Source: Rhizobium sp. RU33A
Lineage (GTDB): Bacteria > Pseudomonadota > Alphaproteobacteria > Rhizobiales > Rhizobiaceae
NCBI RefSeq assembly: GCF_900156055.1
Contig: NZ_FTMQ01000004.1
Location: 372,001-436,000, forward strand
DNA: 64,000 nucleotides
Reading direction: 5' to 3'
Of the stretch, positions 1 through 9,089 are shown piece by piece. Under the pieces are notes generated by a model. The model saw nothing but the letters and a program-made list of their open reading frames with translations. It made no database searches and was not told the origin of the DNA. A program made the translations under genes and the position numbers. The number at the start of each line of letters is the position of its first letter. The first letter of the stretch is position 1.

Positions 1-344
1 ATGGCTTCCTCGACGGCAAGCGCCGCAAGGTTGCGATACATCATTGCTGTCGGGCGGAAGGTGTTTTCCGACGCCGAGAAGACCGGAACTTCGACCGGAA
101 ACCCACCAGCTTCCCAAACGCCAGCCTTAACCTTCTCCGCCAGTTCGCGCAGATGACCGTTGCAGGGGGTGAGGTCAGACCATGTGTTGAGAATACCGAT
201 GACGGGACGGCCGTCGAACAGGTCGTGCGGGTGGCCCTGGTTCTTCATCCAGCCACGATGATAGATCGTGTCGCGGGACGTCCCCCCGTACCAGTGCTGC
301 GATCTCAGTTGGCGCGGCCAGGCCGCCGGTTTGAACTTGCTCAT
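1..344 (-). CDS. L-arabinonate dehydratase, IlvD/Edd family (N-terminal part, cut by window edge)
   Basis: The first 114 residues of an IlvD/Edd-family dehydratase; the rest lies left of base 1. These enzymes use a [2Fe-2S] cluster and Mg2+ to dehydrate sugar acids. The segments [19 protein letters not shown] and [19 protein letters not shown] fit the L-arabinonate/pentonate dehydratase branch rather than true IlvD. Cys61 in the TPCN motif is the expected first cluster ligand. The ATG at 344 gives the usual start ([16 protein letters not shown]). The gene lies 49 bp downstream of gguC on the same strand, so it is probably the last or a late gene of the chvE-ggu operon, linking sugar import with non-phosphorylative pentose breakdown. 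Substrate choice (L-arabinonate versus D-fuconate or similar) is inferred from resemblance only. Confidence 0.85.
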   Translation of the reverse strand, partial: MSKFKPAAWPRQLRSQHWYGGTSRDTIYHRGWMKNQGHPHDLFDGRPVIGILNTWSDLTPCNGHLRELAEKVKAGVWEAGGFPVEVPVFSASENTFRPTAMMYRNLAALAVEEA

Positions 345-393
345 GGCTATCGTCCTGTCTCTGTTGAATGGGCGGGTCGGTTGACCGATCCGC

Positions 394-1359
394 TCAGAGC
401 ATTTTCACCTTGACGGTCTCTGCGGCTGCCTTTGCCAGGCGGTTGCGCAGCGGAAGACCGAATTGCGGTGACTCGATTTCGAACACATCGCCTTCCTGGG
501 TCACGAAGCCGTCTGCAACGGACAATGTCGCCGTGCCGTACATGTGGATGTGAAGGTCGCCGGGCTGGCAGAAAAGCGCATACTTGAAATGGTGATATTC
601 AAGGTTCGCGATCGTGTGAGACATGTTTGCCTCGCCCGAGAGGAAGGGCTTCTCCCACACGGTCTGGCCAGCGCGCACGATGCGCGAGGTGCCTTCGACG
701 TGGTCGGGGAGGGCGCCGACGCGCAGTTCCGGACCAAAGGAGGCCGGACGCAGCTTGGAATGGGCCAGGAAGAGGTAGTTGATCTTCTCGGTCACGTGGT
801 CGGAGAATTCGTTGGCAACCGAGAAGCCCAGGCGATGCGCCGTGCCGTCTTCGCCGATGATATAATAGCCGGCCATTTCCGGTTCCTCACCACCATCGAG
901 AGCGAACGACGGCGACACGAGATCGTCACCGGGTGCGACGGCGTTGAAACCGTTGCCCTTGTAGAACCACTCGGGCTGTACGCCGGTTTCGCCGGGCTTC
1001 GGCTTGCCGCCTTCCAGACCCATGCGGAACATCTTCATCGAGTCGCTCATGCCGGCGGTGTCCGCATGCATGTTGTCGCGAGCCGATGCCGAACCCGTAT
1101 GGGTGAGACCCGTACCGGTCAGGTACATGTGGGCCGGATCCGGATGACGAACCGGGCAATCGAGCTTGCCTTCGGCCGCAAGCGCGACGAGGTCGACAGT
1201 GTCGCCTTGGCCCTGCTTTTCGATCAGGGCGGCCACGGTGGTCCCGGCGGCTATCGCCGCCTTGGCCAGTTCGTAGGTGGAGTTAAATCCTGGGACAAGG
1301 CGCGCAGCCTCACCCTGGCGGCAAATGATGCCGCCAGCCTTCAATTGCGAGAGAAACAT
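394..1359 (-). CDS. gguC: GguC (AraD1-like, FAH-fold family)
   Basis: A 321-aa protein recognised as GguC, third gene of the agrobacterial chvE-gguABC cluster. The family is related to fumarylacetoacetate hydrolase-fold enzymes and is labelled AraD1-like; some relatives act as 2-keto-3-deoxy-L-arabonate dehydratases. The start is the ATG at 1359 ([16 protein letters not shown]), preceded by GAGGAT; an upstream in-frame extension overlaps gguB and has no Shine-Dalgarno. It begins 10 bp after the gguB stop and is followed 49 bp later by the L-arabinonate dehydratase gene. The two could form consecutive steps, arabinonate to 2-keto-3-deoxyarabinonate to alpha-ketoglutarate semialdehyde. That metabolic role is inferred from family and neighbour; identity as GguC is firm from operon context. 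Confidence 0.88.
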   Translation of the reverse strand: MFLSQLKAGGIICRQGEAARLVPGFNSTYELAKAAIAAGTTVAALIEKQGQGDTVDLVALAAEGKLDCPVRHPDPAHMYLTGTGLTHTGSASARDNMHADTAGMSDSMKMFRMGLEGGKPKPGETGVQPEWFYKGNGFNAVAPGDDLVSPSFALDGGEEPEMAGYYIIGEDGTAHRLGFSVANEFSDHVTEKINYLFLAHSKLRPASFGPELRVGALPDHVEGTSRIVRAGQTVWEKPFLSGEANMSHTIANLEYHHFKYALFCQPGDLHIHMYGTATLSVADGFVTQEGDVFEIESPQFGLPLRNRLAKAAAETVKVKML

Positions 1360-1369
1360 AAGCCTATCC

Positions 1370-2581
1370 TCAGACTGCTTTGTTCTTGTTGTAAACGTCG
1401 AAGAAGACAGCAGCCAAAAGCACGAGGCCCTTGATGAGCTGCTGGTAGTCAATGCCGATACCCATGATCGACATGCCGTTGTTCATGACACCCATGATCA
1501 AGGCGCCGATGACTGCACCGGTAATCTTGCCCACGCCGCCGGATGCCGAAGCACCGCCGATGAAGCAGGCCGCGATGACGTCGAGTTCGAAGCCGACACC
1601 GGCCTTCGGCGTCGCCGAATTGAGGCGCGCCGCAATGATCATGCCGGCGAGCGCTGCGAGAACACCCATGTTGACGAAGGTCAGGAACACCAGGCGTTCG
1701 GTATTGATGCCGGAGAGCTTTGCGGCCTTCTCGTTGCCGCCCAGCGCATAGATGCGACGGCCAATGGTCGTGCGGGTGGTCACGAAGGAATAGAGGGCAA
1801 TTAGAATGCCCATGACGACGAGCACGTTCGGCAGACCGCGATAGGTCGCGAGCTGATAGCCGAGGAAGATCGCGACAACGCTGATGATGCCCATCTGCAC
1901 GGCGAAGAACACGAAGGGTTCGTTTTCGGTGCCATGCTCATCGTTCAGGCGGCGGTGCTTCATGCCGTTGAAGATCGCGAGAGCAACGAGCAGCACGACA
2001 ACGATGATTGCGACGTGGTTGGCAATACCCGTCGTCGCAACATCCGTCAGCGGCAGGAAATCCGGGATGAAGCCGGTCGACAGCAGCGTGAATTCCTTCG
2101 GGAACGGACCGATCGGGCGTCCCTGCAGGACGACATAGGTCAGACCGCGAAAGACAAGCATGCCGGCGAGCGTCACGATGAAGGACGGGATCTTCTGATA
2201 GGCGACCCAGTAGCCCTGGGCGGCACCCATGATGCCGCCGAGCATCAGACACAGCGGAACGACGAGGGAGAAATGCCAGCCCCATTTGACCAGCATGATC
2301 GCCGATATGCCGCCGATGAACGCGACAATCGAGCCGACCGACAGGTCGATATGCCCGGCCACGATGATCAGCAGCATGCCGAGCGCCATGATGACGATGA
2401 ACGAGTTCTGCAACACCAGATTGGTGATGTTGACCGGGCGGAAGAGAACGCCGTCGGTCAGGAACTGGAACAGCAACATGATGACGACGAGCGCCAGCAG
2501 CAGTCCGTATTCGCGGATGTTGTTGCGCAGGTAGTCGCCCACGGAGACCTTGGGGGTTTCGGTTCTTGTGTCGATGGCCAT
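1370..2581 (-). CDS. gguB: GguB sugar ABC transporter permease
   Basis: A 403-aa hydrophobic protein of the carbohydrate-uptake CUT2 (XylH/RbsC-like) permease family, in the inner membrane as partner of ATPase GguA and binding protein ChvE. Many membrane segments are visible, e.g. LLLALVVIMLLFQFL near residue 30 and FIVIMALGMLLIIVAG near 60. The conserved GHIDLSVGS motif follows, as does the IGRRIYALGGNEKAAKLSGI segment before the last third. The ATG at 2581 shares one base with the gguA stop (TAATG), indicating translational coupling. It is predicted to import galactose, glucose, arabinose and related sugars bound by ChvE. Length is normal for XylH-type permeases. Confidence 0.93.
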   Translation of the reverse strand: MAIDTRTETPKVSVGDYLRNNIREYGLLLALVVIMLLFQFLTDGVLFRPVNITNLVLQNSFIVIMALGMLLIIVAGHIDLSVGSIVAFIGGISAIMLVKWGWHFSLVVPLCLMLGGIMGAAQGYWVAYQKIPSFIVTLAGMLVFRGLTYVVLQGRPIGPFPKEFTLLSTGFIPDFLPLTDVATTGIANHVAIIVVVLLVALAIFNGMKHRRLNDEHGTENEPFVFFAVQMGIISVVAIFLGYQLATYRGLPNVLVVMGILIALYSFVTTRTTIGRRIYALGGNEKAAKLSGINTERLVFLTFVNMGVLAALAGMIIAARLNSATPKAGVGFELDVIAACFIGGASASGGVGKITGAVIGALIMGVMNNGMSIMGIGIDYQQLIKGLVLLAAVFFDVYNKNKAV

Positions 2582-4116
2582 TAGTATTTCTCCCCAGAGC
2601 GCATGATGGCACGCATGATGGACTCTTGGCTTGCTTCTTCCTTGGACAGTTCCGCGACGATGCGACCTTCGTTCATGACGTAGATGCGGTCGCAGGTGCC
2701 GAGCAGTTCCGGCATTTCAGATGAGATCATCAGAATGCCCTTACCTTCGGCGGCAAGCTGGTTGATGATGGTGTAGATTTCGAATTTTGCGCCAACGTCG
2801 ATGCCGCGGGTCGGCTCGTCGAGGATCAGGATCTCGGGGTTGGTGAACAACCACTTTGACAGCACGACCTTCTGCTGGTTGCCGCCAGACAGGTTGACCG
2901 CTTCCTGATAGATCGAATGCGACCGGATTCTGAGCTTCTGCCGGTAATCGGCAGCCACCTTGGCTTCCTTGCGATCGTCAATGACAGTGCCGCTGGACAC
3001 GCCATCGAGATTGGCGAGCGTGGTGTTTTCCTTGATGTTGCTCTGCAGGACGAGACCGAGATGTTTGCGGTCTTCCGTCACATAGGCAAGGCCCGCACCG
3101 ATCGCCTTCGGGATGGTAGAAACGTCGACCGGCTTGCCATGCATCCAGACGTCACCGGTGATCTTGTGACCCCAGGACTTGCCGAAGATGCTCATTGCCG
3201 TCTCGGTGCGGCCGGCGCCCATGAGCCCGGCGATACCGACGACCTCACCCGCGCGAACGTTGAAGGCAACATCGTGCAGGAACTGACGATCACGGTGGTT
3301 CTGGTGGAAGACGTTCCAGTTCTTCACTTCGAGAAGCATCTCGCCGATCTTCGGTACGCGCTTCGGATAACGGTCTTCCATGTCACGGCCGACCATGCCC
3401 TTGATGATCCGGTCTTCCGTGATTTCCTGCGTGTGACAGTCGAGCGTCTCGACAGTGCCGCCATCACGAATGATGGTGATCTGGTCGGCGACCTTGCGGA
3501 TTTCGTTGAGCTTGTGGGAGATGATGATCGAGGTCATCCCCTGCTTGCGGAATTCCATCAGAAGCGTCAGCAGCGCGTCCGAATCCGTTTCATTGAGCGA
3601 AGCGGTTGGCTCGTCGAGGATGAGCAACCGGACCTTCTTCGACAGGGCCTTGGCGATTTCGACCAGCTGCTGCTTGCCGACGCCGATGTCGGTGATGCGC
3701 GTGGAGGGCGAATCCTTCAGGCCGACCTTCCTCAGCAGCTCTTTCGTGCGCGCGAAGGTCTGGGGCCAATGGATCACGCCCTTGTCGGCGATCTCGTTGC
3801 CGAGGAATATATTCTCGGCGATCGACAGGAGCGGCACGAGCGCCAGCTCCTGGTGAATGATGATGATGCCGAGTTCCTCACTGTCGGAAATCCGGCCGAA
3901 ACGACGGACTTCGCCATCGTAATAGATATCACCGTCATAGGTGCCCGCAGGATAGACGCCGCTCAGGACCTTCATCAGCGTGGACTTGCCGGCGCCATTT
4001 TCGCCGACCAGCGCGTGGATCTCGCCCTCGCGCACCTTGAAATTGACATTGTCCAACGCCTTCACGCCGGGGAATGTCTTTGTGATGCCGCGCATCTCGA
4101 GAATGATGTTGTCCAT
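2581..4116 (-). CDS. gguA: GguA sugar ABC transporter ATP-binding protein
   Basis: A 511-aa tandem-ATPase of the CUT2 (XylG/MglA/RbsA) type that energises sugar import through GguB. The first half has Walker [13 protein letters not shown] (about residues 38-49) and Walker [12 protein letters not shown]; its signature loop is degenerate ([14 protein letters not shown]). The second half has a relaxed P-loop ([16 protein letters not shown]), a clean signature LSGGNQQKV and Walker [15 protein letters not shown]. This half-and-half pattern is normal for the family. I chose the ATG at 4116 ([15 protein letters not shown]), with GGGAA upstream, over a TTG seven codons earlier. The stop overlaps the gguB start. 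The 122 bp to chvE hold a strong hairpin. Confidence 0.94.
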   Translation of the reverse strand: MDNIILEMRGITKTFPGVKALDNVNFKVREGEIHALVGENGAGKSTLMKVLSGVYPAGTYDGDIYYDGEVRRFGRISDSEELGIIIIHQELALVPLLSIAENIFLGNEIADKGVIHWPQTFARTKELLRKVGLKDSPSTRITDIGVGKQQLVEIAKALSKKVRLLILDEPTASLNETDSDALLTLLMEFRKQGMTSIIISHKLNEIRKVADQITIIRDGGTVETLDCHTQEITEDRIIKGMVGRDMEDRYPKRVPKIGEMLLEVKNWNVFHQNHRDRQFLHDVAFNVRAGEVVGIAGLMGAGRTETAMSIFGKSWGHKITGDVWMHGKPVDVSTIPKAIGAGLAYVTEDRKHLGLVLQSNIKENTTLANLDGVSSGTVIDDRKEAKVAADYRQKLRIRSHSIYQEAVNLSGGNQQKVVLSKWLFTNPEILILDEPTRGIDVGAKFEIYTIINQLAAEGKGILMISSEMPELLGTCDRIYVMNEGRIVAELSKEEASQESIMRAIMRSGEKY

Positions 4117-4197
4117 GTACAGAATTCCCTGCGCCAAGCCAGCGATCCTATCTGGATCGAGCCGGAGGCGCGAGCTCCCTCAATGCGTATAGAAAAG

Positions 4198-4221
4198 GGG
4201 TCCGCGACGGATCGCGGACCC
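4198..4221 (-). terminator. Inter-cistronic hairpin between chvE and gguA
   Basis: A perfect 10-bp inverted repeat (GGGTCCGCGA, 4-nt loop, TCGCGGACCC) lies between the chvE stop and the gguA start. Read in the direction of transcription it is followed by CTTTTC, only a short U-run. It looks like a partial terminator or 3'-end stabiliser that would leave chvE transcripts more abundant than the ggu transporter mRNA, as in many binding-protein-first ABC operons. Structure is seen; function is inferred. Confidence 0.65.
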
Positions 4222-4238
4222 GGATGCGATCCGAAGGA

Positions 4239-5309
4239 TCAGTTGTCGATCTGATCGGCCGTGTAGTAGCCGGCATTCACCAGAACGTCCTTGGCATTGG
4301 CCTTGTCGAGAGCGACAGGCTTCAGCAGGTAGGACGGAACGACCTTGACACCGTTGTTGTAGGTTTCGCTGTCGTTGATCTCGGGCTCCTTGCCTTCCAT
4401 GATGGCTTCAACCATCGAGACGGCAACCTTGGCGAGTTCGCGGGTGTCCTTGAAGACGGTCGAGTACTGCTCGTCGGCAAGCATCGACTTGATCGAGGGC
4501 AGCTCGGCGTCCTGACCGGTAACAACCGGCATCGCCATGTCGCCCGAACCGTAACCTACGCCCTTGAGAGCCGACAGGATACCGATGGAGAGACCGTCAT
4601 AAGGAGACAGAGCGCCATGCAGCTTGTCTTCGGTGTAGGTCGAGGAGAGCAGGTTTTCCATACGAGCCTGGGCGACCGTGCCGTCCCAACGCAGCGTACC
4701 GACCTGGTCCATGCCCTGCTGGCCGGACTTGATCACGATGTCGCCGCTGTCGATGAGCGGCTGCAGAACCGACATGGCGCCATCGTAGAAGAAGAAGGCG
4801 TTGTTGTCGTCAGGCGAACCGCCGAACAGTTCGACGTTCCACGGCTTGGTGTCCGGGAACTTGGCCTTGAGGCCATCAACGAGGCTGGTTGCCTGGAGAA
4901 CGCCGACCTGGAAGTTGTCGAAGGTTGCGTAGTAGTCGACATTGCCCGAGTCACGGATCAGGCGGTCATAAGCGATGACCTTGACGCCAGCATCGGCAGC
5001 CTTCTGCAGGATGTCGGAGAGCGTGGTGCCGTCGATGGCGCCGATCACGAGAACCTTGGCACCCTTGGTTACCATGTTTTCGATCTGAGCCAGCTGGTTC
5101 GGAATGTCGTCGTCAGCAAACTGCAGGTCCGGCGTGTAGCCAGCGTCCTGGAACAGCTTTTCCATGGTCTCGCCATCGGAGATCCAGCGGGTCGACGTCT
5201 TCGTCGGCATCGAAATGCCGACCATGCCCTTGTCCTGTGCGAAGGACGCGGGCGCGAATGATGCGATGCCGATTGCGAGCGACGCAATCAGGGCGCCAAG
5301 TTTCTTCAT
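4239..5309 (-). CDS. chvE: ChvE periplasmic multiple-sugar-binding protein
   Basis: A 356-aa periplasmic sugar-binding protein. In Agrobacterium ChvE binds galactose, glucose, arabinose and acidic sugars, feeds the Ggu transporter, and on virulent strains presents sugars to VirA. The start is the ATG at 5309 with GGGAGG seven bases upstream. Residues 1-24 are a clear signal peptide ([20 protein letters not shown]..., cleavage near SFA-QDK). The body has the type-1 periplasmic binding fold with [31 protein letters not shown] and [20 protein letters not shown]. It is the first gene of the operon, with gguA 122 bp downstream after a hairpin and gbpR divergent 163 bp upstream, so it is likely sugar-induced through GbpR. 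Whether this strain carries vir genes cannot be seen here. Confidence 0.95.
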   Translation of the reverse strand: MKKLGALIASLAIGIASFAPASFAQDKGMVGISMPTKTSTRWISDGETMEKLFQDAGYTPDLQFADDDIPNQLAQIENMVTKGAKVLVIGAIDGTTLSDILQKAADAGVKVIAYDRLIRDSGNVDYYATFDNFQVGVLQATSLVDGLKAKFPDTKPWNVELFGGSPDDNNAFFFYDGAMSVLQPLIDSGDIVIKSGQQGMDQVGTLRWDGTVAQARMENLLSSTYTEDKLHGALSPYDGLSIGILSALKGVGYGSGDMAMPVVTGQDAELPSIKSMLADEQYSTVFKDTRELAKVAVSMVEAIMEGKEPEINDSETYNNGVKVVPSYLLKPVALDKANAKDVLVNAGYYTADQIDN

Positions 5310-5457
5310 GGTAACCTCCCTGGTCATACCGTGCGAGGCCAAGCTCCTCCTGGCTACTCGCTGAAACAAGAACGAGCGGCTGACGCAGCAGCCCCCAGCT
5401 CCGTGGCGAGTCTTATCGTGGCCAATATACCGATCAAATGATTATTTTGACTTTCTT

Positions 5458-5475
5458 CATACCATAGTTGATATG
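5458..5475. promoter_or_regulatory. Candidate GbpR (LysR-type) operator dyad
   Basis: An imperfect 18-bp dyad CATAcCAtagtTGaTATG sits in the gbpR-chvE divergent promoter region. It has the T-rich/A-rich half-site symmetry expected of LysR-type regulators. It overlaps the first possible gbpR start codon (5473), so binding there could both autorepress gbpR and act on chvE. The binding role is inferred. Confidence 0.4.
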
Positions 5476-6420
5476 TCCTTTATGGCCGAAATTCATGTCC
5501 ACCGATTGCAACCAAAGCATCTGAACCTGATCCGCTCGATCGCAGAGCTCGGGCAATTAAGCTTGGCTGCTCAGGAGCTTGCACTGACGCAGCCTGCGGC
5601 TTCCCGCATGTTGGGCGAAATCGAACGCTATGTCGGGTCACCGATTTTCGTTCGAACGCCCAAAGGCATGGAGCCGACGGCGGTCGGCAGTGCGCTTGCT
5701 CGCCGGGCACAGAACGTACTGGAGGAAATGCGCGAAGCCGCACGCGAGGTGGAAGCAATCCAGCGCGGCTTGACGGGAAAGGTCAGGATCGGCGCCGTGA
5801 CCGGCGGAGCGGTCGGCTATGTCGTCCCTGCCATCAGAGCGTTGAAGGCTGAAGCGTCCACGGTCGACATCCACGTCGACGTCGCACCCAGCGGCGAGAT
5901 GATCCGCGATCTCCTATCGGGCCAATACGACTTCGTTCTCGGGCGCATCCCGGCCGGCATCGACGCGCGGCAGTTCCATGTCGACGGCGCGACCATGGAA
6001 GAGGTGGAGATCGTCGTGCACCGCAGTCATCCGCTTGGAAACGTGGACCGGCTGAACATTTCCGACATGGCCCATTTTCCCTGGGTCATGCAGGCGCCCG
6101 GCACCCCGTTGCGCCAGGCGGTCGAGAATGTCTTCATCGAGGAAGGCGCCCCCATTCCGCGCAACATCGTCAACACCACATCTCTTCTGGTCATGATCGC
6201 GATGCTCGCTTCGTCCAACGCGATCGCTCCGATGTCGCGTGAAGTCGCCGATCTTCTCTGTCGCCAGACGCCCGTCGGCGACCTGACAACGCTGAAGCTC
6301 GACACGCCGATCGAAGTGACGCCCTATCATCTGATCACCTTGAACGGCAAACGTCTGTCGCCGATCGCCGCACGGCTGCGTGAGCTGCTGCTCAGTCGAT
6401 TCCTGAGCAGGGGGCGCTGA
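5473..6420 (+). CDS. gbpR: GbpR, LysR-family regulator of chvE
   Basis: A 315-aa LysR-type regulator, divergently transcribed from chvE exactly as gbpR (galactose-binding-protein regulator) is in Agrobacterium. Residues about 12-70 form the winged helix-turn-helix (LIRSIAELGQLSLAAQELALTQPAASRMLGEIE). The remainder is the periplasmic-binding-like effector domain, starting near LTGKVRIGAVTGGAVGYVVP. GbpR is known to activate chvE in response to sugars such as arabinose and galactose. An ATG at 5482 (MAEIHVH) is an alternative start; neither has a strong Shine-Dalgarno, and starting at 5482 would leave the upstream dyad entirely outside the coding region. Confidence 0.9.
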   Translation: MSFMAEIHVHRLQPKHLNLIRSIAELGQLSLAAQELALTQPAASRMLGEIERYVGSPIFVRTPKGMEPTAVGSALARRAQNVLEEMREAAREVEAIQRGLTGKVRIGAVTGGAVGYVVPAIRALKAEASTVDIHVDVAPSGEMIRDLLSGQYDFVLGRIPAGIDARQFHVDGATMEEVEIVVHRSHPLGNVDRLNISDMAHFPWVMQAPGTPLRQAVENVFIEEGAPIPRNIVNTTSLLVMIAMLASSNAIAPMSREVADLLCRQTPVGDLTTLKLDTPIEVTPYHLITLNGKRLSPIAARLRELLLSRFLSRGR

Positions 6421-6514
6421 GACCATGGTCGCGGGACCCCGATAAGCTTGCAATTTCGGGCATGTCAGGCACACTGTCACCCAGCCGTCATGAATCGTAG
6501 CTCATGGAGCATTG

Positions 6515-6913
6515 ATGACAGAGCAGCCGGAAGGGCAGCGCCGTGAAGACGAGGGAGCCGAGAAAAGCGCCACCGGCGTAGTCGATCTCGGCGTGTACAG
6601 ACAATCCCTCGACCCTCTTCCCGTCACGTTCCATCGCCGCGAACTGGACGCGATCCTCTGGATCTATGGCCGCATGGTCGGGGAGGGTGAATGGCGCGAC
6701 TATGCGATCGATCACCTCAAGGATCGCGCCGTCTTTTCCGTTTTCAAAAGGTCAGGCGAATATCCGCTCTACCGGATCGAAAAGAATCCGAAGCTTGCTG
6801 CCAAGCAGGGCGCATTTTCGGTCATCGCAACGGATGGCCGGATCCTGAAGCGCGGCCATGACCTTCGCCAGGTCCTCAAGGTTTTCGACAAGGCTCTGAA
6901 AGCCCTCGACTGA
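6515..6913 (+). CDS. DUF2794 domain-containing protein
   Basis: A 132-aa cytoplasmic protein with no signal peptide or membrane segment. The core VTFHRRELDAILWIYGRMV...WRDYAIDHLKDRAVFSVFKRS identifies it as DUF2794, a family confined largely to alphaproteobacteria with no assigned function. The N-terminal 30 residues are charged and look disordered; the C-terminus (LRQVLKVFDKALKALD) is helical. The ATG at 6515 has GGAG six bases upstream; a TTG directly before it is less likely. It ends 3 bp before the stop of the convergent acetyltransferase gene. I know of no function to assign. Confidence 0.85.
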   Translation: MTEQPEGQRREDEGAEKSATGVVDLGVYRQSLDPLPVTFHRRELDAILWIYGRMVGEGEWRDYAIDHLKDRAVFSVFKRSGEYPLYRIEKNPKLAAKQGAFSVIATDGRILKRGHDLRQVLKVFDKALKALD

Positions 6914-6916
6914 GGC

Positions 6917-7468
6917 TCAAAGCATCGTGCCGGGATAGCGCGACAGATCGGGCATGGTCGAATTGCCCTCGCCCAGCGCCTTCTGCATGAAAATGGTGTC
7001 GAGCCACAAATCGTGCTTGAAACCGGTTCCCACCAGGCGTCCGGCGGGCTCGAAGCCAAAACTGCGGTGCACGGCCATCGACGCCTCGCTCGCACCGCCG
7101 ATGACCGCCACCATTTGGCGAAAACCCAGCGCCTCGCAGTGTGTCAACAAGTCCCGGAGCAGGGCCCTCCCGACACCGCGGCCACGGGCAGCGGGGGCGA
7201 TGTAGATGGAATCTTCGACGAGCCATCTGTAGGCGGGGCGGGTTCTGAAGGCCGAAGCATAGGCATAGCCCGCAAGCGCTCCCTTTTCATCGACCGCAGC
7301 GAGATAGGGATAGCCCTTGACCTTGAGGGCGGCAAATCTCGCCGACATCTCTTCGAGATCCGGCGGAACGAGCTCATAGCTCGCGGTTCCGTTGACCACG
7401 GCGTCTGCGTAGATCGCAGTCACCTGCGGCAGGTCGTCAGGGATCAGATCGCGAATTTCGAGCTTCAT
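6917..7468 (-). CDS. GNAT-family N-acetyltransferase (phosphinothricin acetyltransferase-like)
   Basis: A 183-aa single-domain GNAT acetyltransferase, cytoplasmic, transferring acetyl from acetyl-CoA. It resembles the Pat/Bar/MnaT group: IRDLIPDDLPQVTAIYADAVVNGTASYE at the N-terminus, DSIYIAPAARGRGVGRALL as the acetyl-CoA pyrophosphate loop (about residues 85-103), and MVAVIGGASEASMAVHRSFGFEPAG. The start is the ATG at 7468 with CGGAG seven bases upstream; an in-frame extension to 7825 has no start signal. Substrates in this family include phosphinothricin, methionine sulfone and related amino-acid analogues; the true substrate here is unknown. It is convergent with the DUF2794 gene, leaving only 3 bp between stops. 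Confidence 0.88.
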   Translation of the reverse strand: MKLEIRDLIPDDLPQVTAIYADAVVNGTASYELVPPDLEEMSARFAALKVKGYPYLAAVDEKGALAGYAYASAFRTRPAYRWLVEDSIYIAPAARGRGVGRALLRDLLTHCEALGFRQMVAVIGGASEASMAVHRSFGFEPAGRLVGTGFKHDLWLDTIFMQKALGEGNSTMPDLSRYPGTML

Positions 7469-7879
7469 GCAACTACTCCGGTCAACCTGCTTCTTTATCC
7501 ACGTGCTGACAGGCGAGACAAGCGCCGGCGTGTCACGGTGACACTGCGATAGATCCCACCACCTTCGCTTTTCGCCGAAGCGGCGGGTGTGTCGGCTTGA
7601 CTCGCGCTGAAAACCTTGTAATCCCTCGCCGCGAAGAGGAATTCGGTCCATGCACGCTTTCGGGCAACCCTTTGCGGTCTTCCACCCCCTGCAGCAGTCT
7701 GCTGCCGGTGGCGCATGCCTTTCTCTTGCATCCACGACCAAGGCCAAAACGACGACGAAAACCGTCTGACGTCTTCGGCCACCGCTCTCTCCCCGGCACG
7801 GCCGGGGACAAGGAAGGTTGCGCACCCGTCGCGAGCTTCCCCCTCACCACCCGAGGAGAGACAGAAAGAGAGCATAGAC
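7469..7879 (+). other. 411-bp non-coding leader upstream of asd, with hairpins
   Basis: No convincing gene lies here. It holds several perfect inverted repeats: GCAGCA-GTC-TGCTGC (7691-7705) and CCCCGGC-ACG-GCCGGGG (7791-7807), plus a weaker CTTCG/CGAAG stem near 7565. The spacing suggests a long, structured 5' untranslated RNA for asd and/or the divergent GNAT promoter. I could not match it to a riboswitch class I know. In-frame extension of asd into it is possible on paper but lacks a start signal. Confidence 0.45.
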
Positions 7880-8911
7880 ATGGGTTTCAAGATTGCAGTC
7901 GTAGGCGCAACCGGCAATGTCGGGCGCGAAATGCTGAACATCCTCTCGGAGCGCGGCTTTCCGGTATCGGAAGTCGTGGCACTTGCCTCGGCGCGCTCGC
8001 AGGGCACGGAAGTGTCCTTCGGTGACAAGGTCCTGAAGGTTTCCAACCTCGACAATTACGATTTCTCCGACACGGACATTTGCCTGATGTCGGCCGGTGG
8101 CACCATCTCCCAGAAGTGGTCGCCGAAGATCGGCGCGCAGGGCTGCGTTGTCATCGACAACTCCTCGGCCTGGCGTTACGATTCGGACGTTCCGCTGATC
8201 GTTCCGGAAGTCAATCCGGACGCCATCGTCGATTTCAAGAAGCGCAACATCATCGCCAATCCGAACTGCTCGACCGCCCAGCTCGTCGTAGCTCTGAAGC
8301 CGCTGCATGATGTCGCCAAGATCAAGCGCGTCGTCGTCTCGACCTACCAGTCCGTATCAGGCGCCGGCAAGGAAGGCATGGACGAGCTGTTCCGGCAGAC
8401 CCGCGCCGTCTTCGTCGCCGATCCGGTAGAATCGAAGAAGTTCACCAAGCGCATTGCCTTCAACGTTATTCCACACATCGATAGCTTCATGGAAGACGGC
8501 TACACGAAGGAAGAATGGAAGGTTCTGGCCGAAACCAAGAAGATGCTCGATCCTAAGATCAAGGTGACCTGCACAGCCGTGCGCGTTCCTGTCTTCATCG
8601 GCCATTCGGAATCGGTCAACATCGAATTCGAGAATGAAATCACCGCAGATCAGGCACGCGACATCCTGCGCGATGCTCCGGGTTGCCTTGTCATCGACAA
8701 GCATGAAAACGGCGGCTACATCACGCCCGTCGAATGCGCCGGCGAAGATGCAACCTATATCTCCCGTATCCGCGAGGATGCGACGGTTGAGAACGGTCTC
8801 AACATGTGGGTTGTCTCTGACAACCTGCGCAAGGGTGCAGCCCTCAACGCCATCCAGATTGCCGAGCTGCTCGTCAATCGCGGCTTGATCAAGCCCCGCG
8901 CAGCCGCTTGA
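7880..8911 (+). CDS. asd: Aspartate-semialdehyde dehydrogenase
   Basis: A 343-aa cytoplasmic NADPH-dependent enzyme converting L-aspartyl-4-phosphate to aspartate semialdehyde, the shared step to lysine, diaminopimelate, methionine and threonine. Seen: the N-terminal dinucleotide-binding loop VVGATGNVGREML (residues 7-19), the catalytic Cys130 in NPNCSTAQL, and the conserved SVSGAGKEGMDELFRQT and VRVPVFIGHSESVNIEFE segments. The start is the ATG at 7880 (MGFKIAVVGA). Length is normal. It stands alone, preceded by a 411-bp structured leader and followed by an 11-bp inverted repeat, so it is probably monocistronic. Confidence 0.96.
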   Translation: MGFKIAVVGATGNVGREMLNILSERGFPVSEVVALASARSQGTEVSFGDKVLKVSNLDNYDFSDTDICLMSAGGTISQKWSPKIGAQGCVVIDNSSAWRYDSDVPLIVPEVNPDAIVDFKKRNIIANPNCSTAQLVVALKPLHDVAKIKRVVVSTYQSVSGAGKEGMDELFRQTRAVFVADPVESKKFTKRIAFNVIPHIDSFMEDGYTKEEWKVLAETKKMLDPKIKVTCTAVRVPVFIGHSESVNIEFENEITADQARDILRDAPGCLVIDKHENGGYITPVECAGEDATYISRIREDATVENGLNMWVVSDNLRKGAALNAIQIAELLVNRGLIKPRAAA

Positions 8912-8923
8912 TCTATTGCAGCA

Positions 8924-8953
8924 GAGGCTTCCCGATTGAACGCGGGAAGCCTC
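8924..8953 (+). terminator. Inverted repeat after asd
   Basis: A perfect 11-bp stem (GAGGCTTCCCG / CGGGAAGCCTC) with an 8-nt loop, 12 bp after the asd stop. No U-run follows, so it is either a Rho-assisted end point or an mRNA 3'-stabilising hairpin. Confidence 0.6.
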
Positions 8954-9089
8954 GCACGGCGCTTTCAGCTGAAAGTGATCCGATTTGAGACCTTCGCGGC
9001 CCTACATTAGCTAACGCCGGATGACAGAGTCATCTTTCACTGGCATGGTTCGGCCGAATCGCCCCTCCACAGTCCGTTATGAGGCTTCA

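Noticed and set aside
2917..4254. 445-codon open frame on the plus strand
   Set aside because: Antisense shadow of gguA.
7495..7503. TTATCCACG, one base from a DnaA box
   Set aside because: Isolated match near the GNAT start; no cluster, no origin context.
7469..7879. SAM-II or other known riboswitch upstream of asd
   Set aside because: I could not find the conserved core of any class I know; left as an unassigned leader.
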